Below, one piece after another: positions 1-8,702 of a stretch of DNA of 64,000 nucleotides. Within the stretch, counting starts at the first letter, position 1; the number at the start of each line of letters is the position of its first letter. Below the pieces are notes generated by a model that saw only the letters and a list, made by a program, of their open reading frames with translations, did not search any database and had not been told where the DNA came from. This DNA comes from Diaporthe sp. PMI_573 (lineage: Eukaryota > Ascomycota > Sordariomycetes > Diaporthales > Diaporthaceae): NCBI GenBank assembly GCA_021399435.1, contig JAJTUP010000145.1, positions 1 to 64,000 on the forward strand. The letters are read 5' to 3'. The translations under genes and the position numbers were made by a program.

Positions 1-1310
1 ATCTTCGTCCAGGAGAGTGTATACATCATCAAATTCAAATCCAAGATCGCTTCTGTTCGCAAACACAAAATCAAGGTCAATATTAATAACAGACGCAAGC
101 ATTTGCAAAGCCGATTAATCCCTTTCGCGCGCACCGATGACTTCTACAGACCAGTCAAATAACGCAACCGGGAAAGTAATGAGACTGAGGAGGGCGGCGA
201 AGCAACCGACTCTTGATCGTCCATATGCAGCAGCGGAAATGCGGCATCCTGCTGTTTGCCCTTATTCTTGCCTGCCTTGTCGCGACGCATTGCATCCCCC
301 CCCCCGTAGGCCCTGCCGTCTGACAATCAATGACTGTGATATCCTCTTCCTCCCTATAAGCGGATTTGTACCCACTATCGCGACGCGAACATCTGCCTCC
401 CTATTCCTTCAGACCCAGCAGGCGGGTGTTAGGGTCAGCTAACAAAAACAATAACATGTATGCCAACATCTCAGCTGACCACACCGCTAGTATAAACAAG
501 TAATCACTCGTCCTACGGCCCCTTTATTTCGCTTAAGAGGGGAACCCAAAGAATACAAATAGTCCATACGAATCTTCGCTTTCTATTCCAAACATGACGA
601 TTACACTTTGACTGGGCGATCTTCAACACTTAGCAGTGTAAAGAACCAGGAATTCATGAGGAAGTACTGCATCCGGACGCAGGTCCTCGTCCCATGCGAT
701 ATTCTAGTAAAAAGAAATTTGGGTTGGTGGGGGGGAGGATGTAGAGGCTGTCGTGATGCGATCTGGCGAGGTCCTATATAGTGCATGTGCCACGCCTAGA
801 AACTGGGGTTAGGGTCTCGTCCTCCACAACAGAACCTCCTAGTGAGCTGCTGCATTAGTGCAACATATGCAGCCCGACACAAGCATGGACATTCACGCTA
901 ATGCAGGGTTCGATTTGTGGTTCTCGGTACCGGCATCGCTCAGCGCCACTGCATGCAGGGTGCTTCCTGGCCATATCACGCTTGTGTTTGCCATCTCGGG
1001 GCCAAGCATTAGAATGCCAGCGGCGGCGCACGAGATCAGGAACCGACATTGGGGCCTTAAGGCCTTTATATACCTAAGCAGTGGGTATGGAATGTTTTTC
1101 GAATGTGGTATGCATAGGACGGAGACACGGGCCACCAAGCCCAGTCCAGCTTATAAAATGTCTCTTGCCATCAAGCGAGACGAATGCCACAGCGCCGGGT
1201 GTGCACAGCGGTGGGCAGACGTTAGCTGAAAAATATGTTTATACATCGACGGCAAGTCGCTTCCGTTACGAGCCTATGCTCACATTCCGGGATGGTAAGA
1301 ATCGATGATA
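1..1310. other. No supported gene
   Basis: I find no coding region, repeat or recognisable transposon end here. The open frames are short, overlap one another on both strands and show no family motif. The segment ends at the 8-bp duplication flanking the hAT element that begins at 1319. Confidence 0.5.
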
Positions 1311-1318
1311 ACTGTAAG

Positions 1319-1450
1319 CAGGGTAGGGAATCAATCCATCCACGTCAATATCCGACTTTGTGGATTGAATTGACGGCTTACTCAGCAGAGTGCTCGTGGA
1401 TTGATGTCCACAGGGCTATCCGTGGATTGATGTCCATAATATTGAACCCG
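1319..1450. repeat. Left terminal inverted repeat and subterminal motifs of the hAT element
   Basis: The 20-bp terminal repeat at 1319 is followed by several copies of GTGGATTGA within about 130 bp, for example near 1360, 1395 and 1421. Arrays of a short motif inside both ends are usual in hAT elements, where they are transposase binding sites. Confidence 0.75.
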
Positions 1451-1526
1451 TGGAAGACCCCTGTCACATTAACTCGGATTTCCTAATCGGGCAATTCGGG
1501 AACCTATCGCCGAAATTTCGATTCCC

Positions 1527-3571
1527 TCACTCCTGCTGCTCCTCCAAACAAGCCCGTCCAACAGCCTCCTCTAACGCTGTATCGTCAAGCAGTATGCTAT
1601 CGACATCTTCGATAATGCCTGCGCGTAACCAAGATCGCAGCGTTTGGATTAGTCCAATCGTCCCAGCGTCTAAGCGGTTTCGGAGGGGCGTGACCATCAA
1701 CCCGGTGGCAGAGAACAGTCTCTCGCACTCCGAGCTCATGGCCGGCACTGTCATGACGTCAAGAGCCATTCGAGATAGTCTCGGGTACTCAAACCTCTTG
1801 AGGATCCAATACTCAACAGGGTCTGCGACGTCCTTGTCGCTCCCAGACACACTGGCCTGCCAGCGGATATATTCATCCGCTTGAGCAGCGGAGGGTTGGC
1901 TTTGACGGTATCGATTACGATACCGATCAAAGGAGGACAAGGTCGTCTTTCGCCTCTTCACAACCGGACCTTCAGGAGACGTGACTGTGATCTGTAGGTC
2001 CCTGTATTCCGTCTCCCAAAGACGTTGCACGATATCCTTCGCTTCATCGACCCAACCCGGATGCTGTTGACCCCAAACCTCGTCGAAATAGTCCCGTCGC
2101 AGGCTAGGGTGCAAGGCGGCGGCGGCGTAGTATGCTGGTGAGTCCCTCAAAGTATTGTAATATTTATCAAGCTTCTTCCAGCCAAGGTTGATATTAACAC
2201 TGAATTGCTCCGGCTCAGGATGCCTCTCAATATGCGATTTTGCATCCTCGAGCCTCCCAAGTAGGAATTCGAACGCCTCCAGCACATCAGTCATAGAGCC
2301 AAACGTTTCTCTAACTCCAGACGATCGGTATCGCGACTGTCCGTCTCCCTGAAGTACTTGCACAACCACGTGGAAATCGGAGAGGATCTCATCAAACGTC
2401 CTCAGCACCGCCCAATCACTCTCGTTGATAAAGCTCGACTCCTCGAGGCAGGGAGGAAGCCTCTGTCCTCCCTCACCTTTCCAAGCGTCTCGGAATAGCC
2501 TCTTGGCTTTGGCAATAAATTCTTCGTAGAAGGGCCGCAATCAAAGCATTCGTTTTATCATATAGTATGGGATAACCATCTAGTATCATTGTCAAGGACA
2601 ACGTCAACTGGCCGTTGCTTTCCACCTTCAGCATCGCCAGAAGCTGCAAATGAGTCTTGTTGCAGTTGACAAAGCAACTGAGTCAGTAAGTCGGACCGAT
2701 GGACCCAAACAACAAAGTTATGCGCTTTCCCAACAGGACCCTTCCGCATCCAATCGTCATGGGTTGCTCTCACCAAAGGCTCCCCCTTGACAAGAGATTT
2801 CTCAAACGCATCAACATCTTTTCCAAAGAGAAGGGATTTAACAACAAGGTTAAGGATGTGTCCCATGCATCAAACACGTCGTTGAACCGGGTCAAACTCC
2901 AGCTCTTCTGCAATCTCTAACATTGCCGTTTCATTATTTACTGCATTATCGAGAGTGAAGTAACCGACCTTGTCCTCGATGCCAAACAACCTGATAATCT
3001 CGAGGATCTCGGCGGCAATGTTCTCGCCAATATGTCGCTCTACCAGCTCCGGAATGCCGAGCACAACTTTTTGGAGCTAATTCTCGTGGTCTCTAAAGAC
3101 AGCCGTCACGCCATATAACGCGTAACGATTCCTAGTCCTTGCGCCGTCAAAAGCAATGTGGATCTGACCCGGCGACCTCTTCAAGACCTGTTGGACTGTG
3201 CTATGACATCGCTCGAATTGTTGCACCGCCAGTCTGTGCACAGTCTTCGCCGTAATGTGCGCACTCGTAACCTTGACCGCCGGATTGAGGTATTCGAATA
3301 TCTGTTGCAATCTAGGGTGTTCAACCTGCTTGAACGATTGCTGGCTTTCAACTATCCAGTTGACAATGAGCTTCTGGAACTCTCCTCGATCGAAGCGTTT
3401 GATCAAGCTATTGGCCAGCGCTTGATCCTTTGGATCAGAACGTTTGAGGCTCATGAAGTCCGAAATAGAAGCAAGCATCCTCTTGCCTCCTTTCTTCTCT
3501 GACGGTGTTGATCGTCGTCCTGATGGATCCCAGTAGCCGTGAATTTTCCAGAGGTGGAGTTCAGCGTTTTG
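1527..3571 (-). pseudogene. hAT transposase, middle and C-terminal part (broken)
   Basis: This is the main body of the transposase of the 1319-13117 element. Beginning at 3571, a zinc-finger-adjacent segment is followed by an RNase H-like core and then the C-terminal dimerisation block (about 1600-1760), with a motif of the type MSSECERLFS. Four reading breaks are visible: TAG at 3077, TGA at 2870, a frameshift near 2545-2558, and a TGA just before 2540. Each stop sits where an Arg (CGA) or Gln (CAG) codon would restore a normal reading, so each is a C-to-T change as RIP produces. The N-terminal end is displaced to 12474-12777 by the Gypsy insertion. The related copy at 16365-17775 supports the alignment. 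Confidence 0.88.
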
Positions 3572-3576
3572 GGTGC

Positions 3577-3758
3577 TGATGGGAAAATAATATTGTAAAA
3601 CGATGCCCTCCTGAATTCACAGAGAATTCACGGAGGATTCCCTAACTATATAAATACACGGTGAATTAACAGTGAATACACCGTGAATTCACCGTGAACG
3701 AATGGATTCACGGTGAATTCACGGGAAATTCACCAGTGATGCACCGTGGGGTGCATCA
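3577..3758 (-). repeat. 3' LTR of the Gypsy element
   Basis: 182 bp, identical base for base to 12287-12468. It is unusually rich in GTGAATTCAC-like palindromes. A TATA-like stretch (ctatataaata, about 3646-3656) lies inside. Confidence 0.95.
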
Positions 3759-3940
3759 ATTCCTCGCTCAAAATGACTTGGCTCCACCCAAGTCCATCCG
3801 GTATATGCAACCAACGGGCGGATGAACTCCGAGGGGTTCATGTAGCCACGTCGGGCGAAGCCCCTTCTCGTTGACCCCTAGCTAAGTTCATCCAGAGTAT
3901 GTGATGAAAAAAAAAGGGGGTAGATGAATTCACAAGGAAT

Positions 3941-4624
3941 TCACGCAGTAATGTCCTGAAAAGGCAGCGAAACCAGAGTGAAACCTATTGTGTTGATGGT
4001 GTAGGTATAGGCTTGGGTGATAGTATTCGGGGGCAGGAGGTGGTTGGCATGTACGCCTGGTCTGCTTCGCTGGTTAGTGGGAGCTCCGCGACTGTTTGCT
4101 CGCCCTTCCATGGGTGGGCGCCAAAGCTTCCAGCCGCGGTACAGCGGGCTGTTGCGGTCGACCCATCGCGGGATTGGGTACTGGTGGATGTATTCCTGCG
4201 CCAGGTACTCGGGGATGGCTCGGCCAATGGGGAAGTCGGGCAGAATGTCGCGAGGTACGTAGATGTTGCACTCAACATCGCGGTCAGGCAGGCCGTTGTA
4301 GCCTTCGTCGTGGAGAGATTGTCGGAACGCCGCGCAGCCGCCGGTTCGGCGAGCCAACAGGCTGTCGTATCGGCCGGTCGTGGTGTACGTTCGAAGCGAC
4401 ACACCTGTTTCTCCGCCGTACAAGTACGCAGCCCAACGGTACCCTTGGAGGGAGAGTTTGCCGGCCTTGCACGGCTCGGCCACCAGGCGACGATACTCGT
4501 CGGTGCGGCTTCGACGAGGCTGGTCCACGCCGGGGTCTCTGGACGTGGGAGTGTCGTGGGTATGGTTCAGACCGAATGGCGGGAGGGCCGTGGCAACGCG
4601 GGCTGGTCGGCAACTTGTTGCGGC
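3941..4624 (-). CDS. Unassigned third open frame between pol and the 3' LTR of the Gypsy element
   Basis: A frame open from a stop just above 4624 down to 3941 could encode up to 227 residues, but it has no ATG near its beginning; the first start-like codon is GTG at 4528. The product is rich in Arg, Tyr, Trp, Pro and acidic residues, with a compact stretch around EGYNGLPDRDVECNIYVPRD that reads like real protein rather than an antisense shadow. It follows the chromodomain end of pol by about 230 bp. I recognise no family. It could be translated from a spliced mRNA, be a captured host fragment, or be chance. The opposite strand has overlapping open frames of low-complexity V/A/G composition, which I regard as shadows. 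Confidence 0.4.
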   Translation of the reverse strand, partial: AATSCRPARVATALPPFGLNHTHDTPTSRDPGVDQPRRSRTDEYRRLVAEPCKAGKLSLQGYRWAAYLYGGETGVSLRTYTTTGRYDSLLARRTGGCAAFRQSLHDEGYNGLPDRDVECNIYVPRDILPDFPIGRAIPEYLAQEYIHQYPIPRWVDRNSPLYRGWKLWRPPMEGRANSRGAPTNQRSRPGVHANHLLPPNTITQAYTYTINTIGFTLVSLPFQDITA

Positions 4625-4850
4625 TTATGCGAGGATGGTTCGTCGCCGCTGACGGGCGTGAGGTTTGGACGGGCGGGCAAGCCGTGATGGTACAGGGCGG
4701 GCAGCGTGGTACAGACAGGCGGAGCAGATGGTGAGCAGTGTTCGTGAATGGTATGGGAATGCGCTGTGAATTCACGACAAGACGGTGAGGAAGGCGGTGG
4801 GTGGTTGCTTGGGTCGCGTGTGAATTCACCGTGTGTTGACGGTGAATTGT

Positions 4851-5957
4851 TTACACGCGCCTTGCCGCCCTACGATTGGCCCGTGCGTTTCGACTGAGCG
4901 ACGGGTCGACGGCAGCATGGCCGTCTGACATGGTCCCTTGGGCACCTTGGCCTTGTCCCTGCCGTGGTCCCCTTTTGTTTGCTGTCGCCGGCCGGTTGGC
5001 CGGCGACGCGTCCTGGTCGACACGGTCGAGGACCTTACGCGGTCCTCGGGGGGTGATGACTTCGCCTGGCTTGGGCAATGGTGGCTCCCTTGCTTCGAGG
5101 CCGTGGGCACGCTGACGGAGGGCTGCCATTTGTGCCCTCCGTGCCTCGAAGTCCTGAATCAGCTCCGCGGCCCGCATGTGCTTAGCGGGCATCCAGACGT
5201 TGTACTGGTTTGGGTGGTCCGCCCACTTGATGAGGTACTCGACCGTGGTAGCACCTCTCCCAACCTTGCGGTCCCGTCTCTGGATGATCCGCTCGACTTC
5301 GTAGTGTTTGAATGCCTCTAGTCCTTCGCCCTGGTCGTCCTCTACTTCCACGGCCTCCCCAAAAGGGGGGTCTCGGTGGTATGGGTCCGAGGCTGGAGGC
5401 TGTGCTGGTGACAACTGCGTCACGGAAACCACGTCGTGAGCGTTGATGTGTGGTGGGAGCCGCAGTTTGTATGCTAGTACGCCCAACTGGGAGAATTTTC
5501 GCGGAGGGTGCCCTGGTAGGTTATACCCTTTGCCTAAGGATATGTACACCCAGTCCCCCGGATGGAACTGTTTTCGCCGGTGTTTATGGTCGTATTGCAT
5601 TTTGGCTGCCATCTGGGCCTCGGCGATAGCAATTTGGGCTTCCTCCTGGTACATCTCGCGGAGCAATGGTGGGCATTCGTCCGCCAGCGAGCTTAGCTGG
5701 GACGGGTTGAATCCGTATAGCAGTTGGTTCGCCGTGCATTTGGTAGCCCGATTATACGCGTTGTTGAGGTTGAATTGCAGGGACGGTATAATGTCAGTCC
5801 ACTCGCCGTCGGGGTTTGTGGTTGCCCACATACGTATGGCAATTTCGACTGTCCTATTCTTAACCTCTGATTGCCCGTCGGTTTGTGGATGCCAAGCCGT
5901 GGAGAACAGGAGCTTGGTCTGGAGGTGCTGCCAAAGGCCTTGCCAGAATTCGGACAT
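4851..5957 (-). CDS. pol: Pol, C-terminal part: end of integrase plus chromodomain
   Basis: This continues the reading of 5971-8697 in another frame. It begins just after the second catalytic Asp region of integrase, carries the AWHPQTDGQSE block with the catalytic Glu, and continues through the integrase C-terminal domain (LYGFNPSQ and GDWVYISLGKGY regions). A chromodomain follows (about 5150-5320 in genome coordinates), with EVERII and EYLIKWADHPNQYNVWMP. The tail is basic. A single extra base near 5975-5985 separates it from the upstream frame: removing one G after the Pro-Lys codons would restore the usual integrase reading. I infer a disabling indel rather than programmed frameshifting, because nothing comparable is known at this position in integrase. 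Confidence 0.9.
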   Translation of the reverse strand: MSEFWQGLWQHLQTKLLFSTAWHPQTDGQSEVKNRTVEIAIRMWATTNPDGEWTDIIPSLQFNLNNAYNRATKCTANQLLYGFNPSQLSSLADECPPLLREMYQEEAQIAIAEAQMAAKMQYDHKHRRKQFHPGDWVYISLGKGYNLPGHPPRKFSQLGVLAYKLRLPPHINAHDVVSVTQLSPAQPPASDPYHRDPPFGEAVEVEDDQGEGLEAFKHYEVERIIQRRDRKVGRGATTVEYLIKWADHPNQYNVWMPAKHMRAAELIQDFEARRAQMAALRQRAHGLEAREPPLPKPGEVITPRGPRKVLDRVDQDASPANRPATANKRGPRQGQGQGAQGTMSDGHAAVDPSLSRNARANRRAARRV

Positions 5958-5970
5958 GAATTTCCGGTCC

Positions 5971-8697
5971 CTATCCGAGATGATTCGCTTTAGGAATTCC
6001 CCAGTTGGAGAGGTAGAGGGTTCGAAGCATGATGGTGGCCCAATCGGTGGCTGTGTATATTGCGTTGCCCGGTATGATAAGGGACGCTTTGCTGTATTTG
6101 TCCGTCACAGACATGAAGGCGTCGAAGAAGGGCGCCCGTGGCAGTTGCCACGGGGTGAGCGCAGCGGGTACATCGGGCAGGCTTGTGACGAAGTCAATAG
6201 ATATTGTATGGAACGGTGTTGGTGGTGAGAGTATGGGTTGCATCTCGCCTAGGGGTTTTTGATTGTCGTTGCGGTTCACCGAGCACACGGGGCAATTGTC
6301 TATGTAGTGGGCGATTTTGCGCTTGCAGTTCTTGATCACGTAGAGGTCGGTGAGGTCATGGTAGACCCGGTCTACCCCAAAGTGGTGTTTGGAGTCGTGT
6401 GCCTCGGCGATCAGTGTGTCAGCGACAGGGGACGGTATACAAAGTCGGTGCTTCCCGGTGAATTCCCTTAAGTACAAGAGACCACGTCCGTCCAGGGTGA
6501 ACGGGAGCTTGGCCTCTGAGTCGGATTGTTGCAGTTGTTGGATGATCTGAGACCACCGCTTGTGTTCTGAGTAGGCAGCGAGTAGTTGTTCCTTGAAATC
6601 CGGATCGATTTTGGTTTCAGACATTGAATGTATGGCGAATTCAAGAAGGTTGTCCAGGACTCCCTCATCTTCGACTGGCTGTTGGTAAGTCGGGAGGCGG
6701 GACAGGGCGTCGGCGATGATGTTCGTAGTGCCGGGGATGTGATGGACGTCAAGTTGGTGCTGGCTAAGGTATTCGGAGGCCAGCACCAATTTGAGGTTCA
6801 TTTTGGTTTTGTCCACGGTCTCCATGGAGGTTTGGTTGACGATCCCGACTGTTGCGGCGTGGTCGGTGAGGATGTGGACCGGTTGTACCCGGTTGGATCC
6901 GATGATTGTACGGAGCTTGCGGACGAGCCAGACAAGACATGCCACTTCCAATTCTGTTGGCCAATATTTCCTTTCCGCGGTGTTGAGTGTCTTGCTGAGA
7001 TATAGGACGGGGCGTATCCATGCGCGTGGGATAGGCGACTTGCCGTCCCAGGTCTGTCCGTCGGCGAGCTGGAAGCATATTCCTGAGAAGCCGACCTCCT
7101 TGGAGGCATCCAGCTGGATGAATAGCGGGCGGTCGGGGTCTTGGTGAAACAATGCGTTCGGTCCTGTTAGGGCGGCCTGCAGGTCGGTGAAGGCATTCAG
7201 TTCCTCCTTCGTTGGCGTGAAGTCCGCCCGTCGGGTGTACTGTTTTCGTGAGCTGCCCTTAGGCAATTTTCCGTCGGTGCGAGCTACGGACAACATCGCT
7301 GTCTTTCGGCGTTGGAGCGGGTTTACCCGTTGACTATACCGGGGTATTAGGTGTCTGAGATATCCGGTCAGACCGATGAACTTTTCCAATTGTTGGAGTG
7401 TAGCCGGGAACCGAAGTTCGCGGATGGTTTTGATGCGGTCTGATGTGTTGTATAGGCCGAGTCCGTCGACGCGGAATCCGAGTAGTTCCACGGAGGGGTA
7501 GCCAAGGAAGGATTTCTTAGAAGACAGGGAAATGTTTTTGTCTTGGAAGAGTTTGAAGACGGTGCGTAGGTGACGGATGTGCTCGGCAGCGGAGTCCGAA
7601 AATACGATCATGTCGTCGATGAACGCTGTTGCGAAGGCGCGGTGCGGTCGCAGCAGGTGATCCATGTAACGCTGTACATGCGCCGGCGAATTGCGGAAAC
7701 CCATGATGGCTACCTTGAACCGTTCTTGCCCGCGGTGGCTCACCACGGTGAATCGATCCTGGTGCGGAGGATAGACCATGAATTGATAGAAGAACAAGCT
7801 GGCGTCTACTACCGAGAGGTAGGCCTTGCCTCGTATCTTCCGAATGACCTCGGATTGAAGAGGCAGTGGGTATGCGTCGGGCACAGTAACCTTGTTGAGC
7901 GCCCTAAGATCTACCACAATTCTGCCTTTACGCTGACCGTGTACTGTCCTCCAAACCACGAAGATGGGCGAGCCAAATGGGGTGGCCGTGTTAACCCACT
8001 CAGCTCTACCTTTTGCGTGAAGGCCGTCCATGAGTTCATCGATGAGTTTCCGGTCTTCTTCGCTGGAGTAGTATGGTCTTTTACCAATTTTGTGGTTCTG
8101 CCATCCTTCTACCAGTGGTATTCTCATCTGGTGGTCTTCTGGGATGTCGATCGGTCCATTGTCTTCGAAGATATCTCGAAATTCCTCTACTAGTTTCCCG
8201 GCGTTATCGAGGAACTGGAGCGAGCCGTTGTACACGTGGACTCCGTTCGGCAATTTCGTCTCCGGTAGGTCCTTTGACTTGGAGATGCCTAGTTTGCCGT
8301 CTGGTCTTAAGTGTTCGCGGAACTCCGAGATCTCGCGTTCAGGCAATGTTTCGAGGTGTTCGGCGTCTGGCTCCGCTCCTGGAGGAGCAGTTGTGCCGTC
8401 CTTGGTTTGGATGTCGTGCGAACCGGCCAGAGTGTTTAAGAGATTGGTCGGGTCGAATGTCTTAGAGAAGGGCAATAGATTGTTCGTTGGTGGATGGGCC
8501 ATCGATTCCACGACAGCCTGTACTCCCAGCTTCCAGCTGGTGGGACTCATGTGTTCTGAAACGAATGGTGATAGGATTCCGAGGCGAGAGTTTCTTCGGA
8601 TGCGTATTGGGTACGGCGACTGGTTTACCGCCATGACTCCGCATGTTTGTCGGCCCACTAGGCTGTTCACCCAGCCTTCTTGTTCGGGCCTAAACAA
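5971..8697 (-). CDS. pol: Pol: reverse transcriptase, RNase H and N-terminal integrase (Ty3/Gypsy)
   Basis: 908 residues. RT occupies roughly residues 200-400, with fingers motif VDLRALNKVT and active-site box FIDD (F replacing the usual Y). RNase H follows, with FIQLDASKE, a TDH motif and the end motif IADALSRLP. The integrase zinc-binding HHCC region lies near residues 800-840 (H..H..CPVC), then the first catalytic Asp in SIDF. The listed start is a TTG codon. The frame actually stays open upstream across the gag stop at 8703-8705, so pol is probably made by -1 frameshifting from gag rather than from its own start. It makes the cDNA and, with the part at 4851-5957, integrates it. It ends at a TAG created by the frameshift near 5975. 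Confidence 0.93.
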   Translation of the reverse strand: MFRPEQEGWVNSLVGRQTCGVMAVNQSPYPIRIRRNSRLGILSPFVSEHMSPTSWKLGVQAVVESMAHPPTNNLLPFSKTFDPTNLLNTLAGSHDIQTKDGTTAPPGAEPDAEHLETLPEREISEFREHLRPDGKLGISKSKDLPETKLPNGVHVYNGSLQFLDNAGKLVEEFRDIFEDNGPIDIPEDHQMRIPLVEGWQNHKIGKRPYYSSEEDRKLIDELMDGLHAKGRAEWVNTATPFGSPIFVVWRTVHGQRKGRIVVDLRALNKVTVPDAYPLPLQSEVIRKIRGKAYLSVVDASLFFYQFMVYPPHQDRFTVVSHRGQERFKVAIMGFRNSPAHVQRYMDHLLRPHRAFATAFIDDMIVFSDSAAEHIRHLRTVFKLFQDKNISLSSKKSFLGYPSVELLGFRVDGLGLYNTSDRIKTIRELRFPATLQQLEKFIGLTGYLRHLIPRYSQRVNPLQRRKTAMLSVARTDGKLPKGSSRKQYTRRADFTPTKEELNAFTDLQAALTGPNALFHQDPDRPLFIQLDASKEVGFSGICFQLADGQTWDGKSPIPRAWIRPVLYLSKTLNTAERKYWPTELEVACLVWLVRKLRTIIGSNRVQPVHILTDHAATVGIVNQTSMETVDKTKMNLKLVLASEYLSQHQLDVHHIPGTTNIIADALSRLPTYQQPVEDEGVLDNLLEFAIHSMSETKIDPDFKEQLLAAYSEHKRWSQIIQQLQQSDSEAKLPFTLDGRGLLYLREFTGKHRLCIPSPVADTLIAEAHDSKHHFGVDRVYHDLTDLYVIKNCKRKIAHYIDNCPVCSVNRNDNQKPLGEMQPILSPPTPFHTISIDFVTSLPDVPAALTPWQLPRAPFFDAFMSVTDKYSKASLIIPGNAIYTATDWATIMLRTLYLSNWGIPKANHLG

Positions 8698-8702
8698 GAA
8701 GG

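Noticed and set aside
858..1486. Plus- and minus-strand short frames left of the hAT element
   Set aside because: No motif, overlapping on both strands, and no splice-compatible arrangement. The last one also runs into the transposon end.
4013..4734. Long plus-strand frames opposite the Gypsy third frame
   Set aside because: Their composition is V/A/G/R-rich with no motif, as expected for the complement of a coding strand. The minus-strand frame reads more like protein.
5957..5990. Programmed frameshift inside integrase
   Set aside because: No slippery sequence or stop arrangement typical of recoding, and the location is unprecedented. A one-base insertion is simpler.
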